A program made the position numbers and the translations under genes. A DNA stretch of 64,000 nucleotides from Planctomycetota bacterium. Its GTDB lineage: Bacteria > Planctomycetota > J058. The stretch is from contig JAHBXY010000017.1 in assembly GCA_019636275.1 (NCBI GenBank), positions 1-64,000 on the forward strand. The letters are read 5' to 3'. The notes beneath the pieces were generated by a model. That model was not told the DNA's origin. It saw only the letters and a list, made by a program, of their open reading frames with translations, and ran no database searches. Positions 53,834 to 62,650 of this stretch are shown piece after piece (position 1 is the stretch's first letter; every line of letters begins with the position of its first letter).

Positions 53834-54298
53834 CTACTTCTTCGCGCGTGCGGGACCTGACGTGCGCTTGCGCGCGGCCGACGATGCGCGCTTGCGCGCG
53901 GCCTGGGCCGGCTTCTTCTTGCCCGGCTGCTTCTTGCCGCTCACGGCCTTCTCGCTCCGCGCGCCGCTCGGCTTGGCGCGCCGCCCGCCCGATGCCTTCG
54001 ACTTCGCGCGCCCGCCGCCGGCCTGCTGCTTGGTGCCCGGCCGCCGGGGCGCCTTGCGCGCGCCCTGCCCGGACCCCGCGCCGCGCTTCGACGCCGCGGC
54101 GGCCTTCGTCGTGCCACGCCGCCGCGGGCGAGCGGGGGCCGCGGCGGCCTCCTCCGCGCGCTCGTCGACCCCGGCCGCCGGCGCGTCGAGGCGCTCGTCT
54201 TGGGGGTCGATCATGCGCGCCCCGCGGCGCCCCTCGGCCCCGCGCGCCTTCGACGCGGCCTCGCGCCGCTTCACCTTCGTCGCCACCTTGGACTCCAC
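53834..54298 (-). CDS. Lys/Arg/Ala-rich histone-H1-like basic protein
   Basis: 154 residues, extremely basic and low in complexity, with repeated Lys-rich blocks such as KKQPGKKKPAQAARKRASS and RKRTSGPARAKK in the C-terminal half. An acidic island (IDPQDERLDAPAAGVDERAE) lies in the N-terminal third. Composition and length resemble histone H1-like and Hc1-type nucleoid proteins or AT-hook-like basic tails that bind DNA non-specifically. GTG start at 54298. Because the sequence is low-complexity, chance coding cannot be excluded, but the strand bias of Lys (AAG) codons supports a real gene. Confidence 0.6.
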   Translation of the reverse strand: MESKVATKVKRREAASKARGAEGRRGARMIDPQDERLDAPAAGVDERAEEAAAAPARPRRRGTTKAAAASKRGAGSGQGARKAPRRPGTKQQAGGGRAKSKASGGRRAKPSGARSEKAVSGKKQPGKKKPAQAARKRASSAARKRTSGPARAKK

Positions 54299-54447
54299 CG
54301 CGACTCCACCGCGCGCCGCGCGCGCCGCTGGGGTGCCCCCCTCTCCCCGCGAGTCTAGAGACGAGCGTCACCAGGGCAATGGCGCGCCTGCCCGGCGCGC
54401 CGGCGCCGTCGGCCGCTCTCCGGCCTCCCGAGCGGGCGAGCGGCCGC

Positions 54448-56169
54448 TCAGCGCCGCTCGAGCGCGCCGGCGAGGCCGTCGCTGGCGTAGGCGCGCGCGC
54501 CGGCGCGCGCGGGGTCGGGCGCGAGGAAGCGCCCGAGCCAGGGGGCGTACGGGCGCCCGTCGACGAGCGCGAGGCCGACGCCCCGGTCCACCTCGCGACC
54601 GGCCCAGAAGAGCGGCAGGCCGCGCTCGGGGTCGACGAGCACCTCGCCGCGGGCCGAGAAGGCCGCCCGCGCCGCCGGGGCCCCGCGGCCGTCCGCGTAG
54701 ACGCCGACGGTGCCGCGCCCGTCGTCGAGCAGGAACAGCCAGGCGCCGCCGACGCGCACGGCGAGCGGCGGCGCGCCGTGCGGGTCGTCGGGGTCGAGCA
54801 CGTCCACGCGGACGTCGCCGCGGGCGATCGTCGCCCGCACGAGCCAGGGCGCGACGACCCGGGCCATCCCGGCCTCGTCGGCGCGCCAGGCCGGGCGGCC
54901 CTGGTCGTCGTGGACCCAGCTCACGACGCTCGCGCCAGGCCCCCGGCGCTCCGCGCGGGCCAGGCGGCCCGCGGCGTCCCAGGCGTAGCGCACGGCCCAC
55001 GCGGGCCCGCCCTCGCCCGGCGGGCCCTCGACCTCGACGACGCGTCCGGCCGCGTCGTGGCGCAGGCGCAGGTCGCCTGCCGCGACCAGGCGCCCTGCGG
55101 CGTCGACCGTCCACCACTCGAAGGCGCCGGCGCGCTCGACGCGGCCGTCGAGCGCCTCGTCGTCGCCGTCCGTCCGGACGACGGGCGCGACGACGAGCGA
55201 CCCGCGCGGACCGGTGTGGGTGACCGTCGGGGCGGCGTCACCCTCCCACGACAGCGCCGTCGCGACCCCGTTGCTGCGCGCCACGCGCACCCGCCGACCT
55301 GCCCGGTCACGCGTGATGGTCACCTGCCCGAAGGGGCCGCGGACCTCCTGCGCCCGCCCGGTCGCGTCGCGCGTCACCTCGAACGTGCCCCACGGCGTGT
55401 CGACCACGAGCCCGCTCGCGGTCGCGCGCGCCACCGCCCGGCCACCGGCATCGGCCCTGCCGTCGACGTCGAGCCCCCAGGCGTGCTCGACGCCCTCGCC
55501 GCGGCGCCACGTCCAGCGGCCGCCCTCGTCGGTCTCGAGCGCGCCGCCGGTGTCCCACCAGCGATGGCGGCGCGCGCCGGCGGGCGACTCGAGGCGCTCG
55601 ACGCGCCCGCGCGCGTCGCGGACGCAGGCGAGCAGCCGGCCGGCGCGCCCCTCGACGGCCGCGACCCGGCCGTCGACGACGACGTAGGCGCGCGCGCGGG
55701 CCTCGCCCGCGTGGACGCTCGTGAGCTCGCCTTCGGCGGAGTAGTCGTAGCGCACGTCGACGAGGTGCCCGCGCGCGCGCGCGACGCGCCCACGTGCGAG
55801 CAGCAGGTCGACCGCCGCGCCGTCCGGCGCCCACACCCGCACGCGGTCGGCGGACCAGGCCGCGCGCAGCCCGCCCCGGGCGACGGGGCGCCGCTGGGCG
55901 TCGAACCGCGTCCCTGCCAGCTCGCCCGGCCGCGCGTCGAGCCACGTGCGCCAGCCGCGGCCGAAGAGCCCCTCGCGCGCGTCGCCGTCACGGCGCGCGC
56001 GCACCAGGGCGAGGCGGACGAGGTCGTCCTCCTCGAGCGTCAGGGCGCCGTCGAGGTCGACGCGTGCCACCAGCCCCTCGCCCGGACGCAGCGGCGGGAG
56101 GTCCTGGCCAAGGCCAGGGGCGGGCAAGCTGACGAGCGCGAGCGACGCGAGCAGGGCGGCGGGCCGCAT
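54448..56169 (-). CDS. Small RHS/YD-repeat-like secreted protein
   Basis: 573 residues with a signal peptide (MRPAALLASLALVSLPAPGLG-Q). Strand repeats of the YD/RHS type run through the body: VDVRYDYSAEGELTSVHAGE, GPFGQVTITRDRAGRRVRVA, DAAGRLVAAGDLRLRHDAAG, VRYAWDAAGRLARAERRGP. The C terminus has the RHS core-like ending VDGRPYAPWLGRFLAPDPAR, and only ~20 residues follow, with no toxin domain. RHS proteins encapsulate effectors; this one is small and lacks both N-terminal targeting beyond the signal peptide and a variable toxin tip. It may be an envelope structural or decayed effector. ATG at 56169 with an AGG site. Confidence 0.8.
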   Translation of the reverse strand: MRPAALLASLALVSLPAPGLGQDLPPLRPGEGLVARVDLDGALTLEEDDLVRLALVRARRDGDAREGLFGRGWRTWLDARPGELAGTRFDAQRRPVARGGLRAAWSADRVRVWAPDGAAVDLLLARGRVARARGHLVDVRYDYSAEGELTSVHAGEARARAYVVVDGRVAAVEGRAGRLLACVRDARGRVERLESPAGARRHRWWDTGGALETDEGGRWTWRRGEGVEHAWGLDVDGRADAGGRAVARATASGLVVDTPWGTFEVTRDATGRAQEVRGPFGQVTITRDRAGRRVRVARSNGVATALSWEGDAAPTVTHTGPRGSLVVAPVVRTDGDDEALDGRVERAGAFEWWTVDAAGRLVAAGDLRLRHDAAGRVVEVEGPPGEGGPAWAVRYAWDAAGRLARAERRGPGASVVSWVHDDQGRPAWRADEAGMARVVAPWLVRATIARGDVRVDVLDPDDPHGAPPLAVRVGGAWLFLLDDGRGTVGVYADGRGAPAARAAFSARGEVLVDPERGLPLFWAGREVDRGVGLALVDGRPYAPWLGRFLAPDPARAGARAYASDGLAGALERR

Positions 56170-56289
56170 GGGCACCTCCGCGCGGCCTGGGAACACGCGG
56201 CGGGCCGACGCAAGGGTCGCGCGCGCGTCGCCGACGGGCGCGCGACGGGGGCAACCTCTGCTCGTCCGTCTCGCCCTCCGGAAAGCGCA

Positions 56290-56317
56290 GGAGGGGCCGT
56301 CCTGCGACGACCCCTCC
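56290..56317. terminator. Stem-loop upstream of the RHS-like gene
   Basis: GGAGGGG/CCCCTCC (56290-56296, 56311-56317) stack on an inner CGTC/GACG pair with a CTGC loop, separated by one C-A mismatch. No U-tract. It could terminate transcription arriving on the minus strand or be part of the leader of the RHS-like gene, which starts 120 bp further. Confidence 0.4.
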
Positions 56318-56389
56318 CCGTGGCGCATGCTTCTGGTCCGACCGCGCCGCCGCCCGTTCAGCGTTGGCGGCCGCCGTCGGCGAGTCCAG

Positions 56390-56480
56390 GTGATCGCCCT
56401 TCGAAGCGAGCGACGCAAGGCCGCGGAGGCCGAGGCGAGGTGGCGCGCGCCGGCACGTCATCTCGGCATACTTCCAGTCC
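56390..56480 (+). repeat. Dispersed intergenic repeat, partial copy
   Basis: GTGATCGCCCTTCGAAGCGA ... GGCCGAGGCGAGGTGGCGCG ... CTCGGCATACTTCCAGTCC. It carries the middle blocks of the 25.2-kb repeat (CTTCGA-CG-AG-GA-GCGAGGC, GGCATACTTC-AG) and abuts copy 3 head to tail. Confidence 0.65.
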
Positions 56481-56735
56481 GTGACCAGCCTTCGATCGGA
56501 GCAGCGAGCGAGGCGAGGGCGCGGAGGCCGAGGCGAGGGGGGAGCGCGCGCGGGTCGTATCGATCGCCGGATCCCGGTGGGCCGCCGGAGCGAGCGGGAG
56601 GCCCGCGGCTGCGGACGGCCACGAGCGATAGGGGCCGGATGGGCGGCGGGACGGAGCTCGCGGAGGCGGGCCACACCGACGACCCGCGCGCGCCCCCCTC
56701 GCCCGGCATCCGCGGCCGCAGCCGTCGATCACACC
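56481..56735 (+). repeat. Dispersed intergenic repeat, longer copy
   Basis: GTGACCAGCCTTCGATCGGA, GCAGCGAGCGAGGCGAGGGC, and at the right end CATCCGCGGCCGCAGCCGTC followed by GATCACACC are the same start and end blocks as in the repeat at 25227-25378, but about 100 bp of extra sequence is inserted in the middle. The 56170-56728 gap carries no gene. Confidence 0.7.
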
Positions 56736-57730
56736 TTGCCGCGGGAGGTCCAGGCGCCGCGGGTCGGCGACGCGTGGCGCGGGCTCGGCGCGACCACGCG
56801 CGGGGGCGGCGGCGGGGTGACGACCCGCGGGTGCCGGGGCGGCGGCGGCGGGCTGACGACGTGCGGATGCGGCGCGAAGCCCCGCCGCTGTGAGATGCGG
56901 TGCGGCGGCGGGCAGACGACCACGGGGCGCGGCGCGACGATGACCCGCGGACGGGTCACGACCACCGGCGCCGCGAACCAGGAGCAGCCACGGCCGCACA
57001 GGTGACGCATGTGGCCGTGCGGGTAGGTCGCGCACGGGTCGGCGCCGAGGCGCAGCTCGAAGCGGCCGCTCGGCGAGCGCACGTAGAGGCCCTGGCAGCC
57101 CGACCAGCAGCTATGCCGCATGTGCCCGTGCGGCCAGGCGTAGAGCGTGCAGCTGCTCGTGCACAGGTGCCGGGCGTGGCCGTGGGCGTAGACGATGACC
57201 TGCGTGGGCGGCGGCGGCGGCGCGTAGACGGTGGAGGCCACGTAGGTGGGCGGCGCCGCCGTCGACGCGGCGTAGGTGGGCGCGGCGTAGGTGGGCGCAG
57301 CGTAGGTGGGCGGGGGCGGCGGCGTGTAGGCCGGCTGGGGCGGGCGCGGCGAGAGGACGTCGTGCACCTCGTCGACCGTCAGCGAGCGGCGGGGCGGCGG
57401 CGCAGCCGGGGCGGCGTACGCGTAGTCGCGCGAGCCGGCGTATGCGTTGCAGCTCGCGTCACAGCGGTGGTCCGCGTGCGAGTGCGGGTAGACGTCCGGC
57501 CAGTAGGTGTCGCAGCGGGCGTCGCAACGATGGCGCGCGTCGCCGTGCGCGTAGGCCGAGGCGGGGAACGCCTGCGGCTTCGGGCGAGCCTGCCGGGCCG
57601 CGGCCCGACGGCCCGCGACCGGCTCGCTCTGCATCTGGACCTCGTAGGCGACGCGCTGCGTCCGGCAGCCCGCGGTGCAGAGGGCGACGACGGCGAGCCC
57701 GCCGACGGACGCGAAGGACCAGCGAGACAT
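56729..57730 (-). CDS. Exported lipoprotein-like protein with five His/Cys-rich metal-binding-like motifs
   Basis: 333 residues. The N terminus is a signal peptide (FASVGGLAVVALCTAGC; weak lipobox, Cys22). The mature part has five copies of H-[GS]-[HD]-[AM]-[RD]-H-x-C-x3-C: HGDARHRCDARC (62-73), HSHADHRCDASC (83-94), HGHARHLCTSSC (183-194), HGHMRHSCWSGC (201-212) and HGHMRHLCGRGC (238-249). Each is preceded by an aromatic residue one or two positions before the first His (AYAHG, VYPHS, WPHG, YPHG). Pro-rich spacers (PPPPPTYAAPTYAAPTYAAS) separate them. This does not match c-type haem (CxxCH) or known zinc fingers. A surface metal- or haem-binding role is a hypothesis. GGAGG precedes the ATG and a promoter-like site lies at 57765-57794. 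Confidence 0.78.
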   Translation of the reverse strand: MSRWSFASVGGLAVVALCTAGCRTQRVAYEVQMQSEPVAGRRAAARQARPKPQAFPASAYAHGDARHRCDARCDTYWPDVYPHSHADHRCDASCNAYAGSRDYAYAAPAAPPPRRSLTVDEVHDVLSPRPPQPAYTPPPPPTYAAPTYAAPTYAASTAAPPTYVASTVYAPPPPPTQVIVYAHGHARHLCTSSCTLYAWPHGHMRHSCWSGCQGLYVRSPSGRFELRLGADPCATYPHGHMRHLCGRGCSWFAAPVVVTRPRVIVAPRPVVVCPPPHRISQRRGFAPHPHVVSPPPPPRHPRVVTPPPPPRVVAPSPRHASPTRGAWTSRGKV

Positions 57731-57764
57731 GGGCGCCTCCGAGGGTTAAGCGCGCTGCACCCCC

Positions 57765-57794
57765 ATCCTATTCAGCCCGGCGCTGGCCGTCCAA
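57765..57794 (-). promoter_or_regulatory. Candidate sigma70-type promoter for the His/Cys-motif gene
   Basis: Read on the minus strand: TTGGAC (57794-57789), an 18-nt spacer, TAGGAT (57770-57765). The -10 site matches the consensus at four positions and the -35 site at its TTG plus part of the rest. Leader length would be ~28 nt, with GGAGG (57740-57736) five bases before the ATG at 57730. The gap is A+T-richer than its surroundings. Confidence 0.45.
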
Positions 57795-58975
57795 TCGACC
57801 GCGATCAAACGAGTTATCGCCTGTGGGCGCCGATGGCGACGACCCGATCGTCCACCTTGCCGCGCCTCACCGTGACGAGGGCTACGACCGCGTCGCGCTC
57901 GTCCGAGCGGCGCGGGACGCTCAGGTGGCTGACGGTGCCCAGGCTCGAGAGGTCGGCGACCAGCTCCGGCGCCCCTCCGGCGCCCTCCAGGTCGATCCGC
58001 TGCAGGCGGGAGCGCTCGAGCAGGAAGACCGCCGGCCGCGGCTCGACCTGGAGGGCGACCTCGGCGCCCGTGGAGAGGGTGGCCACCTCTCGTCGGTCGA
58101 ACCCCTCGGACTCGCGCCGCCTGGCGTAGCGCGCCACGCCGTCGACGACCCACAGGACGTGCGCGGTCCCCCCCTGGTCGAGGGCCAGGCAGAACTCCGA
58201 GGGCACGGACGCCTCGAGCTTGACGATCCCATCGGCAGCCCACTCGAAGTGCTCCCAGCGCCGGTAGAGGAGCGCGCCCGGGTGGGTCGGCGTCCGCGGC
58301 GTGCTGAAGGCGAAGTGGACCGATCGGCCGGCGTCGTCGGCCGCCGGGTAGGCGAAGCCGGTCCGCTCGTCGGAGATCGCCTGCAGCGGCGTCCAGCCGT
58401 TCACGCCCCGGCGGCAGAAGAGCGCCCGACGATGGGCGCTCATCCCGGCCACGATCGGACCGGTCGGGCTCATCGCGAGCGCGCCGTCGAGCCAGCCGTA
58501 GTCGTCCGCGTGCGGGTCGAGCACCGGCTCGAGCGCCGCGGTCCACCCGCCTGACTCGGGGTCGAGCTCTCCGTACCACGCCCCGAGCCGTCGGGCCACG
58601 ATGTCGCCGCCGTGCGCCAGCACGCCCACGCGACCGTCCGGTAGGGCCGCGAGGCTCCCCGCGAGCGCGAAGGGCACGACGCCGCGCGTCGTCGCGACCT
58701 GCGCCCAGGTGCGCCCCGCGTCGGTCGTACGGTACACCTCGACCGCCGAGTCCAGGCCGCCGCGGCCGGCGCGGATCAACGCCCAGGCCTGACGTCCCGC
58801 CGCGAGGAGCGTCGGCCGGTTCGCCGGCAGCGACGTGCACTCGCCGGCGCCGGCCAGGTCGATGACGGTCCCCACGACTGCGCCCCCCGCGCCTGCGACC
58901 GAGCCGGCGACCGGGCTGGCGTCCGGGCTCGGATCGGCCGGGCTGGCGTCGCTCGCGACCGGCGCCGCGGCGGCC

Positions 58976-59983
<1,008 letters not shown>

Positions 59984-59995
59984 CGTCGCGCTCAG

Positions 59996-60166
59996 TCAGG
60001 GCCCCGGGGCGCGGACCTCGTCCCACGCCGCGCGGAGCGCCGGCCAGAGCACCTGCCGCACGAGGAGCGCGCTGAAGCCGCAGCCGAGCGCCAGCGCCAG
60101 GATCGTCACGAGGAACGCGCGGCAGGCGGTGCGCCGCTCGCGGGGTGGCTCCTCGCGCTGGCTCAC
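59996..60166 (-). CDS. Small single-pass membrane protein upstream of the kinase
   Basis: 56 residues from GTG 60166: a basic N terminus (MSQREEPPRERRTACRAF), one membrane helix (LVTILALALGCGFSALLVRQ) and a short tail (VLWPALRAAWDEVRAPGP). Codon third positions are G or C throughout, supporting a real gene. Two cysteines lie near the membrane (C15, C29). The stop is 12 bp before the kinase GTG, so the pair should be co-transcribed. Possibly a kinase-associated small regulator; unknown function. Confidence 0.62.
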   Translation of the reverse strand: MSQREEPPRERRTACRAFLVTILALALGCGFSALLVRQVLWPALRAAWDEVRAPGP

Positions 60167-60196
60167 GGTCGACCCCCTGCGGGCCCAGCGGCCCCG

Positions 60197-60243
60197 GGGC
60201 GGGAGGCGCCGCCGGGCACGTGCGCGCGGCGCGCCTCCCGCCC
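60197..60243 (-). terminator. 13-bp stem-loop after the 60258-60968 gene
   Basis: GGGCGGGAGGCGC (60197-60209) and GCGCCTCCCGCCC (60231-60243) are exact reverse complements with a 21-nt loop. It lies just after the stop of the minus-strand membrane-protein gene, in front of the 56-residue gene. No U-tract. Confidence 0.65.
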
Positions 60244-60257
60244 ACAGCCTGCAGCGC

Positions 60258-60968
60258 TCAGCGCCGTCGGCCCCGACGCCACGCGAGCTGCTGCTTCTTC
60301 GCCTCGGCCGCGTCCTCGACCGACGCCAGCCACACCGGCATGCCGAAGAGGGCCATGTAGGCGAAGACGAGCACGACGCCCACGCCGAGCAGGCGCGGCT
60401 GGAACACCGCCGCGACGAGCGCCAGCGCCATGACGAGGATGACCGCGGCGATGCGCACGATGACGCGCATGCCCGCGCGCTGCGGCGAGGTGAGGAGCTC
60501 CGCGCGCCCGGGCTCGACGTCGTCCTCGAGGCCCGGCCCCGGCCCGGGCACGGCCGCGCCGACCGGCGGCAGCGGGGCCGTGGTCCCGGCGCCGCGGGGG
60601 TAGGCCACGCCCTCGTGATCGACGGTCGCGTCGCCGCGGTCGTGCGTCGCGGTCGACTCGTCGCCGGCGACGACGTGGAAGCCGACGGCGCCGTGGCTCG
60701 GCGCCGGCGCCGCGTGCCGGCTCCGCCAGCGCCGCCGCTCGACCCACGTGACGAACATGAGCCCGGCGTAGGCCAGGGCGGCGAACACGGCCGGGAGGAG
60801 CAGCGTGCCGAGCAGCGGGAACACGGCCAGGACGGCGGTGAGCGCCAGCGAGATCACGAGCACGACGCGCAGGACCTGCCGCAGCCCCTCGAGCGCCGGC
60901 GCCTCCTCGCGCTCCTCGCTCGTCGGCGGCACCTGCCGGACCGGCGGACGTTCAGCGACTCTGGCCAT
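60258..60968 (-). CDS. Hypothetical polytopic membrane protein
   Basis: 236 residues, two hydrophobic hairpins: RVVLVISLALTAVLAVFPLL / LPAVFAALAYAGLMFVTW at the N-terminal side and VIVRIAAVILVMALALVAAV / LLGVGVVLVFAYMALFGMPV near the C terminus, separated by a ~90-residue Pro/Gly/Ala-rich cytoplasmic loop with ATHDRGDATVDHEG. The C terminus is basic (EAKKQQLAWRRGRRR). No family recognised; the two-hairpin layout resembles small stress-membrane proteins. ATG at 60968 has GAGAGGG upstream and a 7-bp hairpin in the leader. Confidence 0.65.
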   Translation of the reverse strand: MARVAERPPVRQVPPTSEEREEAPALEGLRQVLRVVLVISLALTAVLAVFPLLGTLLLPAVFAALAYAGLMFVTWVERRRWRSRHAAPAPSHGAVGFHVVAGDESTATHDRGDATVDHEGVAYPRGAGTTAPLPPVGAAVPGPGPGLEDDVEPGRAELLTSPQRAGMRVIVRIAAVILVMALALVAAVFQPRLLGVGVVLVFAYMALFGMPVWLASVEDAAEAKKQQLAWRRGRRR

Positions 60969-60979
60969 GTGCCCTCTCT

Positions 60980-60997
60980 CCTCTCGGGTGCGAGAGG
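60980..60997 (-). promoter_or_regulatory. Leader hairpin next to the ribosome site
   Basis: CCTCTCG-GGTG-CGAGAGG is a 7-bp stem with a four-base loop directly upstream of the GAGAGGG ribosome site of the gene starting at 60968 (minus strand). It could tune translation initiation. Confidence 0.45.
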
Positions 60998-61101
60998 GGG
61001 TGCAACGACCGGACCGCGGCCGAGGGCGACGCTCGCGGGCGTGGCGCGGGCCGGCCGCGTCCCACCGCCCCGGCCACGCCGCCGCGGCCGGGCCAGCGTT
61101 G

Positions 61102-61728
61102 TCACCGCCCCTGGTCCCAGGCGATCAGGTGCAGCCGCCAGGCCCAGGCGGCCACGGTGGCCGCGGCGACCCCCAGGGCGGCGAGGGCGCGCGGACGCCA
61201 TGGCCCGGGGCGGCCGGCGAGCGCGCCCAGGGCCGCCGCGGGCCAGAGCAGGCCGAGCTCCCAGGCGAGCACGGGGAGGCCGTGGGCGAAGAAGCCCAGG
61301 AGGCCGATCGGCGAGACAGGCACCGGCTGGCGCGGCCAGAAGTGGCGCGCGTCGGAGAGCGGCACGAACAGCCCGACGCCCTCGCCGCCGTCCGTGAGCA
61401 TGTCGAGGAGCCCGTGCGACGCGGCGGCGACGACCAGCAGCGCGAGGTCGAGCCCCCCCGGCCGCGCGCCCTCGACGTCACGCAGGAGCCGCCGCAGGAG
61501 CAGCCACACGCCGAGCCCGAGCACGACCGCCCCGAGGAGCGAGTGGCTGGCCCCGCGGTGGCCCAGCGGATGGGCATAGGGGATCCCCACCGTGAACGCG
61601 AGCACGTCGAGGTCGGGGAGCATGGCCACCACGGCGCAGGTCCGCTCGCGCGCCGCGGCCAGCGCCGGCGCGGGCGAGAGCGGCCGCGCGGCGCGGGCCA
61701 GGCCCCAGGCGACCGCGGCGTGCGTCAT
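61102..61728 (-). CDS. DUF457/YdjM-type metal-dependent membrane hydrolase-like protein
   Basis: 208 residues with four or five membrane helices. The family pattern is clear: MTHAAVAWGLARAARP (HxxxxxG), MLPDLDVLAFTVGIPYAHPL, LGHRGASHSLLGAVV (HRG-SHS) and ASHGLLDMLTDGGEGVGLFVP, the His/Asp series that gives a metal-dependent hydrolase (LexA-binding, YdjM) family look. ATG at 61728 overlaps the stop of the upstream gene (ATGA); a GTG at 61740 is an alternative. Substrate unknown, probably a membrane lipid. Confidence 0.85.
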   Translation of the reverse strand: MTHAAVAWGLARAARPLSPAPALAAARERTCAVVAMLPDLDVLAFTVGIPYAHPLGHRGASHSLLGAVVLGLGVWLLLRRLLRDVEGARPGGLDLALLVVAAASHGLLDMLTDGGEGVGLFVPLSDARHFWPRQPVPVSPIGLLGFFAHGLPVLAWELGLLWPAAALGALAGRPGPWRPRALAALGVAAATVAAWAWRLHLIAWDQGR

Positions 61729-62198
61729 GACGGTGGGCACGCGTCCTCCTCGTCGTGAGCGCGGGGCCCGAGGAGCAGGCTCCCGGCGAGCATGGCCGTG
61801 ACGAACGCCGCGAGCGGCGCGCCGGCCGGCGCGAGCCACAGCGCGGCGGCGGCGGCGGCGACCGAGAGGACCAGGACGAGCAGCGCGCGCCCGATCGTCG
61901 CCGCGGGGCGGCGGCCGCGCGCGAGGCCAAGCCCGCCCAGCGTCGCGCCCACGAGGGCCCCGGCCAGGGCGCCCTGCGCGGGCGGGTCCAGGGCCGGCGC
62001 CGGGTGAGCGGGCGCGACCTCCGCGACCTCGATGACCGCCCGGGCGACGTGACCCGCCAGGGCGCCGACGAGCGCCCCCGCGACCGCGGCGGCGACGATG
62101 ACCCCGCCCGTGAGCGCGCCGGCACGGTCGTCGCCGTCGATCGCGCCGTCGGTCGCGCCGTCGGTCGCGCCGTCGGTCGCGCCGTCGGTCGGCGTCAC
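61725..62198 (-). CDS. Small membrane protein with TDGA repeat N terminus
   Basis: 157 residues from a GTG at 62198 overlapping the upstream stop. The N terminus holds four TDGA units (encoded by a 12-bp tandem repeat) and then four membrane segments (LTGGVIVAAAVAGALVGALA, ALAGALVGATLGGLGLA, ALLVLVLSVAAAAAALWLAP, AFVTAMLAGSLLLGP). The hydrophobic, Gly/Ala-rich segments and its place in a coupled gene run link it to the paralogues at 62195 and 62647. Unknown function. Confidence 0.6.
   Translation of the reverse strand: MTPTDGATDGATDGATDGAIDGDDRAGALTGGVIVAAAVAGALVGALAGHVARAVIEVAEVAPAHPAPALDPPAQGALAGALVGATLGGLGLARGRRPAATIGRALLVLVLSVAAAAAALWLAPAGAPLAAFVTAMLAGSLLLGPRAHDEEDACPPS
62141..62192 (-). 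repeat. 12-bp tandem repeat coding TDGA units
   Basis: TCGCGCCGTCGG occurs four times back to back (62141-62188) plus four bases. In the minus frame it reads Thr-Asp-Gly-Ala repeatedly at the N terminus of the gene at 61725. Such repeats are prone to slippage by whole units, which would change the length of the N-terminal tail without loss of frame. Confidence 0.85.
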
Positions 62199-62650
62199 AC
62201 CGCCGTCCAGGGCGGGCGCGGCCCGAGGAGCGCGGCGCCAGCCACGGCGGCCGTGGCCGCGGCTGCGCTGAGGACCGCCTGCGGCGCATCGGTCGCGACC
62301 AGCGGTGAGAGCGCGGTCCCGCCGGCGGCCAGGAGGGTCAGCCCCACCACCGAGGCGACGCGCCGCGCAGCGCCCTCGCCGTCGTGGAAGGCGGCGAACA
62401 CGGCCCCGATCGTCGCCAGCCCGGCGAGCGCGCCCAGGCCGCCCCCCAGGCCGCCGCCGACCTCGACGACGACCCGCCCGCCGGCCTCGCCCGCGCCGGC
62501 CAGCGCCGCCGCCAGCCCGCCGGCGAGCATCCCGCCGAGGAGCCCCGTGAGCCATCCCGCGGCCGCGCCGACGGCGAGGCCCGGGAGCAGCAGCACGCCC
62601 AGGGCGGCGCCGCCGAGGAGGTCGCGCGCGCTCCGGTCGGCGGCCTTCAC
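62195..62650 (-). CDS. Small membrane protein, paralogue of the gene at 62647
   Basis: 151 residues, four hydrophobic Gly/Ala-rich segments (LLGGAALGVLLLPGLAVGAA, LTGLLGGMLAGGLAAALAGA, GLGGGLGALAGLATIGAVFA, LTLLAAGGTALSPLVATDA). The C-terminal part GTALSPLVATDAPQAVLSAA...AGAALLGP matches the neighbour GTALSPLVEGPAPLAGLGAA...SGAALLAP, marking a tandem duplication. GTG at 62650 overlaps the upstream stop. Function unknown. Confidence 0.6.
   Translation of the reverse strand: MKAADRSARDLLGGAALGVLLLPGLAVGAAAGWLTGLLGGMLAGGLAAALAGAGEAGGRVVVEVGGGLGGGLGALAGLATIGAVFAAFHDGEGAARRVASVVGLTLLAAGGTALSPLVATDAPQAVLSAAAATAAVAGAALLGPRPPWTAV

Noticed and set aside
56729..57730. c-type cytochrome with several haem sites
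   Set aside because: The motifs are H...H-x-C-x3-C, not CxxCH, so covalent haem attachment is not expected.
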